Shown: piece after piece, positions 24,346-32,485 of the stretch | Numbering within the stretch: position 1 is the first letter of the stretch | How the letters are laid out: every line of letters starts with the position of its first letter | Assembly (NCBI GenBank): GCA_965222205.1 | Contig: OZ244932.1 | Span: forward strand, 3,286,001 to 3,350,000 | Direction: 5' to 3' | DNA length: 64,000 bases | DNA from: RHLJ01 sp965222205 | GTDB lineage: Bacteria > Bacteroidota > Rhodothermia > Balneolales > Balneolaceae | Notes under the pieces: generated by a model | Told to the model about the DNA's origin: nothing | Database searches by the model: none | The model's input: only the letters and a program-made list of their open reading frames with translations | Position numbers and translations under genes: made by a program

Positions 24346-25890
24346 TTAGCCTTTCGGAGTGAGTGTTGCAACCGGTAAAATCATCTCCTCCATCGAAGCC
24401 CCACCATGTTGAAAGGTGTCTTTATAACGGTTTTGGTATTTATGGTAATTGGTCGGATACACAAAATAGTAGTCCTCACGGGCAATCAGGTAGTCACTGG
24501 CTTTTCCCAAATCGGGGAGTTTAAACTTCTTCGCATCATTAATTTGTATGACGGCATTTTCATTCTCGGCATTAAGGTTCCGCCCATATTTATACCGAAG
24601 GCTGGTAGCAGTATCGCGGTCTCCGAATACTTTCGTGTCTCGTAGTGATCGAACTGAACCATGATCGGTGGTCACCACTACGGTAACATCTTCTTCAGCC
24701 AGTTCTTTGAACATTTGTAGCAAGGAAGAGTGCTGGAACCAAGCTTCTGTAATAGAGCGAAAGGCCGACACATCAGGAGCAAGTTCTTTAATTACAGCCG
24801 AATCAGAGCGGGAGTGAACAAGTGTATCCACAAAGTTGAATACAAAGGCTGCCAGTTTAGACTGAGCAAAGCTCTTCATTTTCCCCGCAACCTGACGACC
24901 ATCTTCGGCATTCAGGATTTTTTCGTATTTGAAGTTTATGTCGATACCCGCCCGCTCTAGCTGCTTTAGAAGCAACTCTTCTTCATGTCGGTTAAGGGAG
25001 GTTTCATCCTGTCCCTGATCCCAAAGCTTTGGGTACATCTGTGAGATTTCTAATGGAGAGACCCCCGCAAAAATCGCGTTCCTTGAATACGGTGTAGCTG
25101 TTGGTAAAATGGAATAGTAGAAATCCGTAGAAATATCGAACATTTTTGCTAAGTAAGGCTCAAACACCAGCCATTGATCGTAGCGCATGCAATCAATCAA
25201 AAAGAACATGGTCTTCTTACCATCTTTTAGATGAGGGAACACATAGTTTTTGAAAATGCCCTGAGAAATCAACGGAGCTTCTTCATTTTGGTCGAGCCAG
25301 TGTACGTATTCGCGCTCGATAAATTTTCCGAACTCGCGGTTGGCGTCTACTACCTGATCTTCCAGCACCTGTTGAAGCGCCTCGTCTCCATCCCCTAAAT
25401 CAATTTGCCATTTCGAAAGTTCTTTGTAAATCTCAATCCACTCTTTCCATGAAGTATTCGGATGAATGCGTGAGGACAGGTTCCCAAAGTCTTTCAAATA
25501 AGACTGCGCTGACTTTTCACTTTGCAATCGCGAGCGTTCGAGAATTCTCTTCATCGTAAGCAAAATCTGGTTTGGATTAACCGGCTTGATAAGGTAATCT
25601 GATATTTTGGCGCCAATCGCATCCTCCATAATTGACTCTTCTTCACTCTTGGTGATCATAATAACCGGAAGCAAAGGCTGCGACGCTTTAATTTTCTCCA
25701 GCGTATCAAGCCCGCCCATCCCAGGCATTTGTTCGTCCAGAAAAACCAGATCGAATTTCCGCTCCTCGATCATGGAAACGGCATCTTCTCCATTCGAAAC
25801 AGGAACGATATCAAAGCCTTTTTTTTGCAGGAATAAAATGTGTGATTGCAGCTGATCTATTTCGTCATCAGCCCAGAGAATAATCGGCAT
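24346..25890 (-). CDS. porX: PorX, type IX secretion system response regulator with PglZ domain
   Basis: PorX is the response regulator that, with the kinase PorY and sigma factor SigP, controls T9SS gene expression in Bacteroidota; its PglZ domain has phosphodiesterase activity. The 514-residue product has the known layout: receiver at 1-125 with D8/D9, phosphoacceptor D52 in LVFLDEQMPG, T79 and K102 (DYLIKPVNPNQ), a helical linker, then the alkaline-phosphatase-like PglZ domain from about 200. The metal-binding segments TMFFLIDCMRYDQW, VVVTTDHGSVR and FQHGGASMEE are intact. The setting fits: four T9SS-sorted proteins are encoded within 10 kb. porY and the por structural genes are not here. 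Confidence 0.95.
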   Translation of the reverse strand: MPIILWADDEIDQLQSHILFLQKKGFDIVPVSNGEDAVSMIEERKFDLVFLDEQMPGMGGLDTLEKIKASQPLLPVIMITKSEEESIMEDAIGAKISDYLIKPVNPNQILLTMKRILERSRLQSEKSAQSYLKDFGNLSSRIHPNTSWKEWIEIYKELSKWQIDLGDGDEALQQVLEDQVVDANREFGKFIEREYVHWLDQNEEAPLISQGIFKNYVFPHLKDGKKTMFFLIDCMRYDQWLVFEPYLAKMFDISTDFYYSILPTATPYSRNAIFAGVSPLEISQMYPKLWDQGQDETSLNRHEEELLLKQLERAGIDINFKYEKILNAEDGRQVAGKMKSFAQSKLAAFVFNFVDTLVHSRSDSAVIKELAPDVSAFRSITEAWFQHSSLLQMFKELAEEDVTVVVTTDHGSVRSLRDTKVFGDRDTATSLRYKYGRNLNAENENAVIQINDAKKFKLPDLGKASDYLIAREDYYFVYPTNYHKYQNRYKDTFQHGGASMEEMILPVATLTPKG

Positions 25891-25997
25891 CTATTTGAAA
25901 GTATGAATTAAGGATTATGAATTTTGAATAGTAGCCGTTTATCATATATCGAATTTTGGTACTCAATTAACGTGAAAGCCTAATATATCATTCTTTT

Positions 25998-26013
25998 TTG
26001 TGATTTAGTGGCG
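25998..26013. repeat. Partial copy of a GCCAC-ended dispersed repeat
   Basis: The end TGATTTAGTGGC matches the right end of the 61-bp inverted repeat at 42347-42407. It lies in the 132-bp gap between the comEA-like gene and porX, which also contains AT-rich GAATT-type inverted sequence. Confidence 0.45.
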
Positions 26014-26022
26014 TTACCGAAT

Positions 26023-26517
26023 TCATAATTTAATATAAGGCTTCAGCTTTTCGAGTGTCTTTTCTCCGATTCCCCGAACCTTTATCAAGTCCTCAACGGT
26101 TTCGAAGCCCCCGTTAGTTTCCCGAAATTCAATTATTCTCTCAGCGTAAGAGCTTCCTATTCCGGGGAGCGTTTGGAGTTGCTCACTTGAAGCAGTATTA
26201 ATGCTAATCAGTTCCGTGGGTGTTAGCGGGATATCCTTTGGCTCAGTTCTGTTTGCGTCCGAAACTTCCTCGCCCTGGTATCTTGCCTCCCGTTTTTGTT
26301 CTTCTGCTTCAATCAGGGCGCTTCTCCGCTCGAATTCTGCCAGAAGTTCTGCATGATTTTCCGGAGCAGGAACAACTTTCTCTTTGATGAATACATTAGC
26401 TAGAAGGAGCAGAACAATGATCCCAAAAAGAAGCGTGACAGAAATCCGCTCTTGTTTTGTGATCTGAAGTTTCTCGATCCAAAAGAAAATTTTTCTTTTA
26501 AATGTACTGTTACCCAT
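26023..26517 (-). CDS. ComEA-like helix-hairpin-helix protein, membrane anchored
   Basis: A 164-residue protein with a membrane segment at about 27-44, a charged Glu/Arg/Lys linker, and a C-terminal double helix-hairpin-helix DNA-binding domain (about 105-164): INTASSEQLQTLPGIG, SYAERIIEFRE and DLIKVRGIGEKTLEKLKPY. This is the ComEA pattern. ComEA binds incoming DNA outside the cytoplasmic membrane during natural transformation. Many free-living bacteria carry short ComEA-like proteins without proven competence, so a role in uptake is likely but not certain. No other com genes are in the window. Confidence 0.85.
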   Translation of the reverse strand: MGNSTFKRKIFFWIEKLQITKQERISVTLLFGIIVLLLLANVFIKEKVVPAPENHAELLAEFERRSALIEAEEQKREARYQGEEVSDANRTEPKDIPLTPTELISINTASSEQLQTLPGIGSSYAERIIEFRETNGGFETVEDLIKVRGIGEKTLEKLKPYIKL

Positions 26518-26615
26518 AAAGCCAGGATTTTACTGTCTCTAATTAGCAATAAATTTTAAGGCTTGTCAACTTGTTTTCAAGTTTTGGAAGTGGGATGTTT
26601 GGCTGATTCAATACT

Positions 26616-27428
26616 ATGAGTAAAACCCATTATTTCACATATAAAGAACAGCGCATTGCCTATGAGGTTACAGGTGAAGGGAAAGCGCTCGTTATTTTGC
26701 ACGGTTGGGGCAGTAGCCGACGCGTGATGATGCCCATTGCCAAACAGCTTGCCCATCTAAGATCATGCTATGTACTCGACCTCCCTGGTTTTGGTGAATC
26801 CAACGATCCTGCTGAAGCGTGGAGCATTGATGACTATGCGGATGCTGTTCAGGCTTTCATTTCGATGTTACCTGATGATCATATTGATGTGTTGGTGCAT
26901 TCTTTTGGTGGAAGAGTGATTCTGAAACTCCTCACAAGAGAGAAAGGAAAACAAATCATCCAGAAAGTGTTGATTACCGGTGGAGCGGGGATGAAGCCTA
27001 AACGGTCCTGGAAATATTATTTTCGAAAGTATACTGCCAAGGCACTGAAAGCCCCGTTTATGATTCTCCCGAATCCTCTTCGGGAAAAAGCACTGAGCTG
27101 GCTTCGAGGCACTGATCTATGGAAAAGCCTTGGTTCCAGTGATTACTCACAACTTTCGGGGGTAATGCGGGAGACATTTGTGAAATCTGTTACGGAGTAT
27201 CTCGAAGACTGTCTGCCTCAAATCCCACATGAAACACTGTTGCTTTGGGGAAGAAATGATGATGCAACTCCGGTGTACCAGGCCGAGCGAATTGAGCAAG
27301 GAATTAACAATGCAGCCTTGGTGATTATTGAAGATGCGGGACATTATGCTTTCTTAGATAAACCCAAACAATTTGCCGCGATTGCTGAAGCTTTTTATAA
27401 AGAAAATTCAAAATTCAAAATTAGCTGA
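26616..27428 (+). CDS. Alpha/beta-fold hydrolase
   Basis: A 270-residue cytoplasmic hydrolase. The oxyanion-hole motif is LHGWGSSRRV, the nucleophile is S96 in VHSFGGR (first glycine of GxSxG replaced by His, as in a known subgroup), the acid is in WGRNDDATPVY and the catalytic His is in EDAGHYAFLDKP. Substrate unknown. The last codons (KENSKFKIS) are encoded by an AT-rich inverted repeat that also supplies the end of the convergent pseudouridine synthase gene. Confidence 0.85.
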   Translation: MSKTHYFTYKEQRIAYEVTGEGKALVILHGWGSSRRVMMPIAKQLAHLRSCYVLDLPGFGESNDPAEAWSIDDYADAVQAFISMLPDDHIDVLVHSFGGRVILKLLTREKGKQIIQKVLITGGAGMKPKRSWKYYFRKYTAKALKAPFMILPNPLREKALSWLRGTDLWKSLGSSDYSQLSGVMRETFVKSVTEYLEDCLPQIPHETLLLWGRNDDATPVYQAERIEQGINNAALVIIEDAGHYAFLDKPKQFAAIAEAFYKENSKFKIS

Positions 27429-27459
27429 CACAATTTTTAATCTTGAATTTTGAATTCGT
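27402..27459. repeat. AT-rich inverted repeat at convergent gene ends
   Basis: 27402-27422 and 27439-27459 form imperfect inverted arms of the AATTCAAAATTC type around a 16-base spacer. The repeat covers the last codons of both the hydrolase (plus) and the pseudouridine synthase (minus), and may serve as a two-way terminator. Confidence 0.6.
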
Positions 27460-28354
27460 AATTGATTCCGAGCTCTTCAATTTTTAATCCGGCACTTACT
27501 AAACTAATCGCCCTCTTCTGCATTGTTCTTGACGTTCGATCTCCATCTTTCCCATAAATTGAGTCATCGATAATAGGGTATCCCCATTTGGCGAGGTGAA
27601 GTCTTATTTGATGAGTTCTTCCTGTTTTGGGCGTGCATTTAATCAACGCTTTATCCCCGTAGGTTTCAACCACTTCGAAGTACGTACTGGCATCACGAGC
27701 TCCTTTCAGTTTTTCATCACTTTCGAACACAAAACCATGTTTTCGCTTTATTGGAGCATTTATGGTGATTGATTTCTCTTTTGGGATACCATCCACTAAC
27801 GCAAAATAGGTTTTAGTTACTTTCCCACTTGAGAAGCAGAGCATCGCTTCTTTAGCAAAAGCTTTGTTTCTGGCGATCAATACAATGCCGGAAGTGACCG
27901 CATCCAGTCGGTGGATAATTCTGAGGTTTTTATAACCCTGCTCCTTCAAAATTTCCATTAGCGTATTTTTGAAGTATCTCCCCCCAGGATGCATGGGCAT
28001 TGGTGCCGGTTTGAAGGCTATCAAATAATCTTCCTGCCCTTCCAGTACTTCTACTTCATCGGGCACTGCGGGCTCTACCACTTTCGGGTTGTGATGGAAC
28101 ACTTCGTCTTTTTGGGAAAGTGTGAAATCAACCCCTACTTTTTCTTTATTCACATACACCCGTCCAAGCTCGATTCGGTTTTTCCATTCTGCTTCCGATC
28201 TAAATGGAAACTTTGTGCACATCATATCAAGCAGGCTTCCTCCGATAAATTCTGCTTCCGGTGTAAAGCGATGTGTGATAGGGTAGGGTTGGACGAGCCT
28301 GACGTTACGGCTGTGCCTGTTCTTCCTGTTGAAGAGAGCGTTGTTTAAAATCAT
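27437..28354 (-). CDS. RluA-family pseudouridine synthase
   Basis: Isomerises specific uridines in rRNA or tRNA. The S4-like N-terminal segment (FPFRSEAEWKNRIELGRVYVN) precedes the catalytic domain, which has the family signature IIHRLDAVTSGIVLIARN with the catalytic Asp, then GRTHQIRLHLAKWGYPIIDD. I choose ATG 28354 (305 residues); it still overlaps the trhO end by 50 bp. The frame is open further up to 28456, but there is no ATG, GTG or TTG between the trhO stop and the S4-like segment. It differs from the short RsuA group by HRLD context. The exact target is not predictable. Confidence 0.85.
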   Translation of the reverse strand: MILNNALFNRKNRHSRNVRLVQPYPITHRFTPEAEFIGGSLLDMMCTKFPFRSEAEWKNRIELGRVYVNKEKVGVDFTLSQKDEVFHHNPKVVEPAVPDEVEVLEGQEDYLIAFKPAPMPMHPGGRYFKNTLMEILKEQGYKNLRIIHRLDAVTSGIVLIARNKAFAKEAMLCFSSGKVTKTYFALVDGIPKEKSITINAPIKRKHGFVFESDEKLKGARDASTYFEVVETYGDKALIKCTPKTGRTHQIRLHLAKWGYPIIDDSIYGKDGDRTSRTMQKRAISLVSAGLKIEELGINYEFKIQD

Positions 28355-29273
28355 CTCCAAAGTAATTGTACCATTTTCGGAACGGTTTAAAAGCATTCTC
28401 AGCATCAAATGGTCGTTTGTAATCGCTCTGCTTACATTCCTCACTGCAACAGCCATCCATTAGATGAGCGCCTTCTTCAGAGCAAACAAACAGTTTATTG
28501 CATTCCATATTTGCGCAGTTCACATACGTATCGGCTGGTTTTCCTGTGATTTCACACCTGGCAATCGGAGCAAGGTCTTTGGGATTCACCGGCACAATCA
28601 GGCGGTCATCAAATACAAAGCATTTCCCTTTAAAGTGAGCGCCTTCTTCTTCTTTGGCATAATTCAGAATTCCACCATGCAGTTGATTTACATCTTCCCA
28701 ACCTTCTTCTTTCATCAAAACAGAAAACTTCTCGCAGCGAATTCCGCCCGTGCAGTACATCAGCACTTTTTTGTTTTTGGGGATGTTGGCTTCTTCCAGC
28801 CATTGAGGAAAATCGTAAAAATTTTCGAGGTCGGGTGTCAACGCGCCTTCAAAGTGACCGATTTTTGATTCATAATTATTCCGCACATCAATCATCACGT
28901 AATCTTGGCCGGATTCCATCACTTTCCGCCACTCGCCAGGCATTAGATGCCTTCCGCCATCTTTCGGATCAACTCCATCCACATGAAGCGCAACGATTTC
29001 TTCTCTTATTTTACAAATCAATTTAGCGAATGGAATATACTCGCTTTGATCTTGCTTAAATTCTGTTTCTTCAAATCCATCCAGCGACCAAACGTATTTT
29101 TTGTAAGCTTCAATCTGCTCTTTAGTACCTGCTGCTGTACCGTTCAGTCCTTCCGACGATATATAAATTCTGCCCTTTAGCCCAAGATCTTTACAAAAAG
29201 TTTTATGCTCTTTACAGAACTTCTCGGGATTTTTGATGTGACTAAATTTGTAATAAAGAATAACTTCGTACAT
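28305..29273 (-). CDS. trhO: TrhO, rhodanese-domain tRNA uridine hydroxylase
   Basis: TrhO (YceA) carries out oxygen-dependent 5-hydroxylation of U34 in tRNA. The 322-residue protein has an N-terminal acylphosphatase-like domain (1-90), the rhodanese domain (about 115-215) with the conserved MYC174-TGGIR-C180, and a C-terminal cysteine-rich segment (CEITGKPADTYVNC, MECNKLFVC, DGCCSEEC) common in this family. No signal peptide. The stop lies inside the pseudouridine synthase frame, so the two RNA-modification genes are probably one transcript. Confidence 0.92.
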   Translation of the reverse strand: MYEVILYYKFSHIKNPEKFCKEHKTFCKDLGLKGRIYISSEGLNGTAAGTKEQIEAYKKYVWSLDGFEETEFKQDQSEYIPFAKLICKIREEIVALHVDGVDPKDGGRHLMPGEWRKVMESGQDYVMIDVRNNYESKIGHFEGALTPDLENFYDFPQWLEEANIPKNKKVLMYCTGGIRCEKFSVLMKEEGWEDVNQLHGGILNYAKEEEGAHFKGKCFVFDDRLIVPVNPKDLAPIARCEITGKPADTYVNCANMECNKLFVCSEEGAHLMDGCCSEECKQSDYKRPFDAENAFKPFRKWYNYFGDDFKQRSLQQEEQAQP

Positions 29274-29349
29274 CTTCTAAAATAAATTACACGATGGTTC
29301 ATCTCTTGCCGTTATTGGCTGGCATAAAGTTAAGGAAAATCTATTGAAA

Positions 29350-31062
29350 ATGGCGCTCCGTTTGCATTACAGAATCTTACGCTTTTTAGCGGTTTTGCTG
29401 ATCTGCTTTTTTGTTTCTCCGCATATTTTTGCTCAGGAAACTTCCTCATTTTTTGAAATTCAACAAGAATTTGAATCCGGCAAACTTTCTGTAAACGAGG
29501 CTCTTAAAACTCAACTTCTTACATTAAACAACAGAAGCACCCATAAATGTTCTGCTCCTATAAGTATTTTTGCTCATAAATACTGGGATGAGCTCTCTGA
29601 TGAAGCCAAATCTGAATATCACAAATCTTTTCCTCTCACTGCTATTTCATCAAGCGAATCTTTTGTAAGTCTTTCTGGAAAGTTTAGAGTTAGGTATGAA
29701 ACCACTGGTGCTGATGCGGTTCCATCAGATGATGAAAACAATAACTCTGTACCAGATTATGTAGAGTGGATTGCGGAAGTGGCAGACTCAAGTTATGACC
29801 GTTTTATTGCTTTGGGTTTTACGGATATTTTTAGTGAAAAGGACGCTCCGTATGATATCATTGTTGCAAATAGTGGTGCATATGGCTTTGTTCCTTTACC
29901 TGATGCACCTTACATCGGAATAGAAAATGATTTTGTCGGCTTCCCTGAGAACACTGATCCCGAAGGTGACCAAAAGGGAGCAGTCAAAGTCACAATTGCA
30001 CACGAATTAAAACATGTCTTTCAGTATGTACAAAACGGCTGGGATGGCGAGCCGGAACGCTGGCTTGAAATGGATGCCACTCTTTATGAAGAGGTTATGT
30101 ATGATGAGGTTAATGACTATTACAATTACTTGGATAGCTTTGGTAATGGTAATTTTTTCCAAAACCCTACAACTACTCTCATCCCGGGTTCTTATGAAGA
30201 CATTGTATGGGCTTTATTTTTTGAAGAACGTTTTGGAAATACTTTCTGGAAGGAAGTATGGGACGTGATTGAATCACAATCACCCTTAATTTCTTTTATT
30301 GAGGCTATAGAAAGCGGGTTAGCAAAGTTTAGCACGGGATTAAACGAAGCATTAGTTGAAAACCTTCTTTGGCATTATGCATCAGGTCCAGCTAATTTTA
30401 GTTCTGGCTTTGGGTTTGATGAAAGCGGGCTTTATCCAGGACCGAGAGTACAAGAACTATTTTCTGAACTTCAAACAGAACTGAATGACGTACAAACACT
30501 ATCTCGATTTTCAGCGAGGTATTTTGATTTTGATTTAATTGATGTAAACAATGCGTTTATGAAACTGGATTATATATCAGGCTCTTCAGATGTTCAGGTC
30601 GGGGTTATCGCATATTATGAAGACTCATCAGTAGAAACAAGATTTTATACCTCACCTACTGCAAATGAATTGAACTCTAAAGAAACAGGGCTTTCTTGGG
30701 GGCAAGCTGAACGTGTTGGGCTGGTATTTTTTAATTCTTCTCCTGATGAGGCTCAAACCGTTCAGTTCCGGGTCTACGATTACGTTCCGGTTGATATTGA
30801 GTCACCCCAGCTTTTGCAAAATTATCCAAATCCCTTTAACCCGAATACCACCATAACTGTTACACTGCCGTTCAGCCAGCAAGTGAAGTTAACCGTATAT
30901 GATTACCTGGGCAGAGAAGTTCGGGTCCTCGCTGATGGAATGCTGGGAGCTGGTGAGAACCCTGTTCGTTTTGACGCATTAAATCTCGCTTCGGGAATAT
31001 ATTTTTATCGCCTGGAAACGGAAGAGAAAGTGGTTACAAGAAAGATGACGTTGATTAAATAG
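29350..31062 (+). CDS. MXAN_6640-type putative metalloprotease with T9SS sorting domain
   Basis: A 570-residue secreted protein. I start it at ATG 29350; a TTG two codons earlier is possible. Signal peptide ends near FVSPHIFAQ. The body follows the MXAN_6640 pattern: GKFRVRYETTGADAVP, DDENNNSVPDYVEWIAEVAD, then the zinc motif AHELKHVFQY (H218/H222 from this start) and WLEMDATLYEEVMYD with a likely third ligand Glu. The last 85 residues are a T9SS tail (LLQNYPNPFNPNTTITV ... KMTLIK), more divergent than the pair at 15887-19475. Its stop is immediately followed by the stop of the convergent gene. Confidence 0.85.
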   Translation: MALRLHYRILRFLAVLLICFFVSPHIFAQETSSFFEIQQEFESGKLSVNEALKTQLLTLNNRSTHKCSAPISIFAHKYWDELSDEAKSEYHKSFPLTAISSSESFVSLSGKFRVRYETTGADAVPSDDENNNSVPDYVEWIAEVADSSYDRFIALGFTDIFSEKDAPYDIIVANSGAYGFVPLPDAPYIGIENDFVGFPENTDPEGDQKGAVKVTIAHELKHVFQYVQNGWDGEPERWLEMDATLYEEVMYDEVNDYYNYLDSFGNGNFFQNPTTTLIPGSYEDIVWALFFEERFGNTFWKEVWDVIESQSPLISFIEAIESGLAKFSTGLNEALVENLLWHYASGPANFSSGFGFDESGLYPGPRVQELFSELQTELNDVQTLSRFSARYFDFDLIDVNNAFMKLDYISGSSDVQVGVIAYYEDSSVETRFYTSPTANELNSKETGLSWGQAERVGLVFFNSSPDEAQTVQFRVYDYVPVDIESPQLLQNYPNPFNPNTTITVTLPFSQQVKLTVYDYLGREVRVLADGMLGAGENPVRFDALNLASGIYFYRLETEEKVVTRKMTLIK

Positions 31063-32043
31063 CTATAAAAACTTTTGCTCTCTCAATCCCTCAATGGGCT
31101 CCGAAAACGTAGTGAAATTAAACGAAGTTATGGAGAGCATCCTCAGCATTTTTACCTCCATAATAGGGGCTGCAAGTTCTCTCCAGGAGAGATAGCCATC
31201 CTTGAATCCAAAGTTATCAGGGTTTTTGTCTTCAATAACTTCCATAGTTTCTTCAAGATTTAAATCCTGAGTATACGCAAGCATGCTGGCAATTAGCAGA
31301 TTTAAAAACCCGTGTACACTATGCTGATTAGTATAATTAAAACCGGGAAATGGGGTGTTTTCTGTTCCTGAAAATTTTACGGCAACGTTAGCGTCACGCG
31401 CATACAACAACACGTCTGCCAGATATTTAGCACTTGGAGGTGTTTTACCCCCGCAATCAATTTTAAGTCCTGAGAACAGGTAATTGTCAATTTTTCTTTT
31501 CAGAATGGATTTGTTGTGAACCGCAATCACCTTGATAATTTTCTTAGTGGTTTCTGCGTCATAACCTTCGCCGGGAACACCAAAAAAGACTCGATGAGGA
31601 AGTAAGCGTGACTCTGCTGTGGAAGTTACCACCGCCTCAAGAGATTTGACCAGTTCTTCCGCATTAAGTTTCTCAACACTCCCTAGCGGAAAAGTAAGTT
31701 CAAGGATGTTAGTCCGAACTTCTCCGGGATACCCCGAATGTGCTGCCATTATTTCTTTTTCAATATTGATAACGGCATTCTTAAAGTCGAACAGGGTTTC
31801 ACTCTCCGGACCGGTTATACACAAAGCCAACGGGCCTTTAAGTTGATGTTTTCGGTCTGCAAAAGTTGCCAGAAGTGGTAATTCGCTGTATGGAATCACA
31901 AAATTAGAAAGCATCCAGGAGTATTTGGAATGCGAGAAATCTACATAGCCCCTTAACGCCTCTCGAAGATTAAGATCCGCAGGAGGATATAATCCCGAAT
32001 AGTTGATACAAGAGGTTAAAAGCTGTTGCAGAGATTTAATCAT
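31063..32043 (-). CDS. Conserved protein of unknown function
   Basis: A 326-residue soluble protein. It resembles a widespread uncharacterised family: an opening of the AGLYPPA type (here YSGLYPPADLNLREAL), a middle SGLKIDCGGKTPPSAKYLAD, then ANVAVKFSGTENTPFPG and HGFLNLLIASMLAY. The alternating strand/helix pattern and the GLKI...CGG and VKFSG segments suggest a TIM-barrel-like fold. No catalytic motif I can name and no signal peptide. It stands alone on its strand between a T9SS protease gene and the HU genes. Confidence 0.7.
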   Translation of the reverse strand: MIKSLQQLLTSCINYSGLYPPADLNLREALRGYVDFSHSKYSWMLSNFVIPYSELPLLATFADRKHQLKGPLALCITGPESETLFDFKNAVINIEKEIMAAHSGYPGEVRTNILELTFPLGSVEKLNAEELVKSLEAVVTSTAESRLLPHRVFFGVPGEGYDAETTKKIIKVIAVHNKSILKRKIDNYLFSGLKIDCGGKTPPSAKYLADVLLYARDANVAVKFSGTENTPFPGFNYTNQHSVHGFLNLLIASMLAYTQDLNLEETMEVIEDKNPDNFGFKDGYLSWRELAAPIMEVKMLRMLSITSFNFTTFSEPIEGLREQKFL

Positions 32044-32200
32044 GGCATTTAATAATACGTATAGACATCCACATGGTAAACTAAAACTGAGTAAAATTTG
32101 AACTTATTTTGCGTTTTCCCTATTTGAGAAGACTCACACTCCAGTTTGATTATTATAAATAATTATATGTAATTGCATATACTCAACATATTCAGGGATT

Positions 32201-32485
32201 ATGAACAAATCAGAGACCATAAAACAACTTAGTGAGCAGCTTGGGATAACCCAGCAGGAAACAGAAGCTCTGTATGATAATTTTGTTTCATTACTTTCTA
32301 ATCATCTCGCTGCCGATCAGGGTTTCTCGATCCCCAAATTGGGTAGTTTCCATTCAAAAATCAGAGATCCTTACAAGTCTTATAATCCGCATTACAAGAC
32401 AATGATGATGCTGCCAAAGAAGAAGGTGGTACAGTTTACCCAAAGCTCATCTGTTAAAGAAGAATTGAGTGGAGGCGGGCTATGA
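32201..32485 (+). CDS. HU/IHF-family DNA-binding protein
   Basis: A 94-residue histone-like protein of normal HU length. It opens with the helical dimerisation part (MNKSETIKQLSEQLGITQQ), followed by GFSIPKLGSFHSKIRDPYKSY, where GSF is the usual turn into the beta arms. The arm sequence (YNPHYKTMMMLPKKKVVQF) is divergent from canonical RNPxTG. It overlaps the next gene, which also starts with an HU domain, by 4 bp (ATGA), so the two could form a heterodimer made at coupled levels. Confidence 0.85.
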   Translation: MNKSETIKQLSEQLGITQQETEALYDNFVSLLSNHLAADQGFSIPKLGSFHSKIRDPYKSYNPHYKTMMMLPKKKVVQFTQSSSVKEELSGGGL

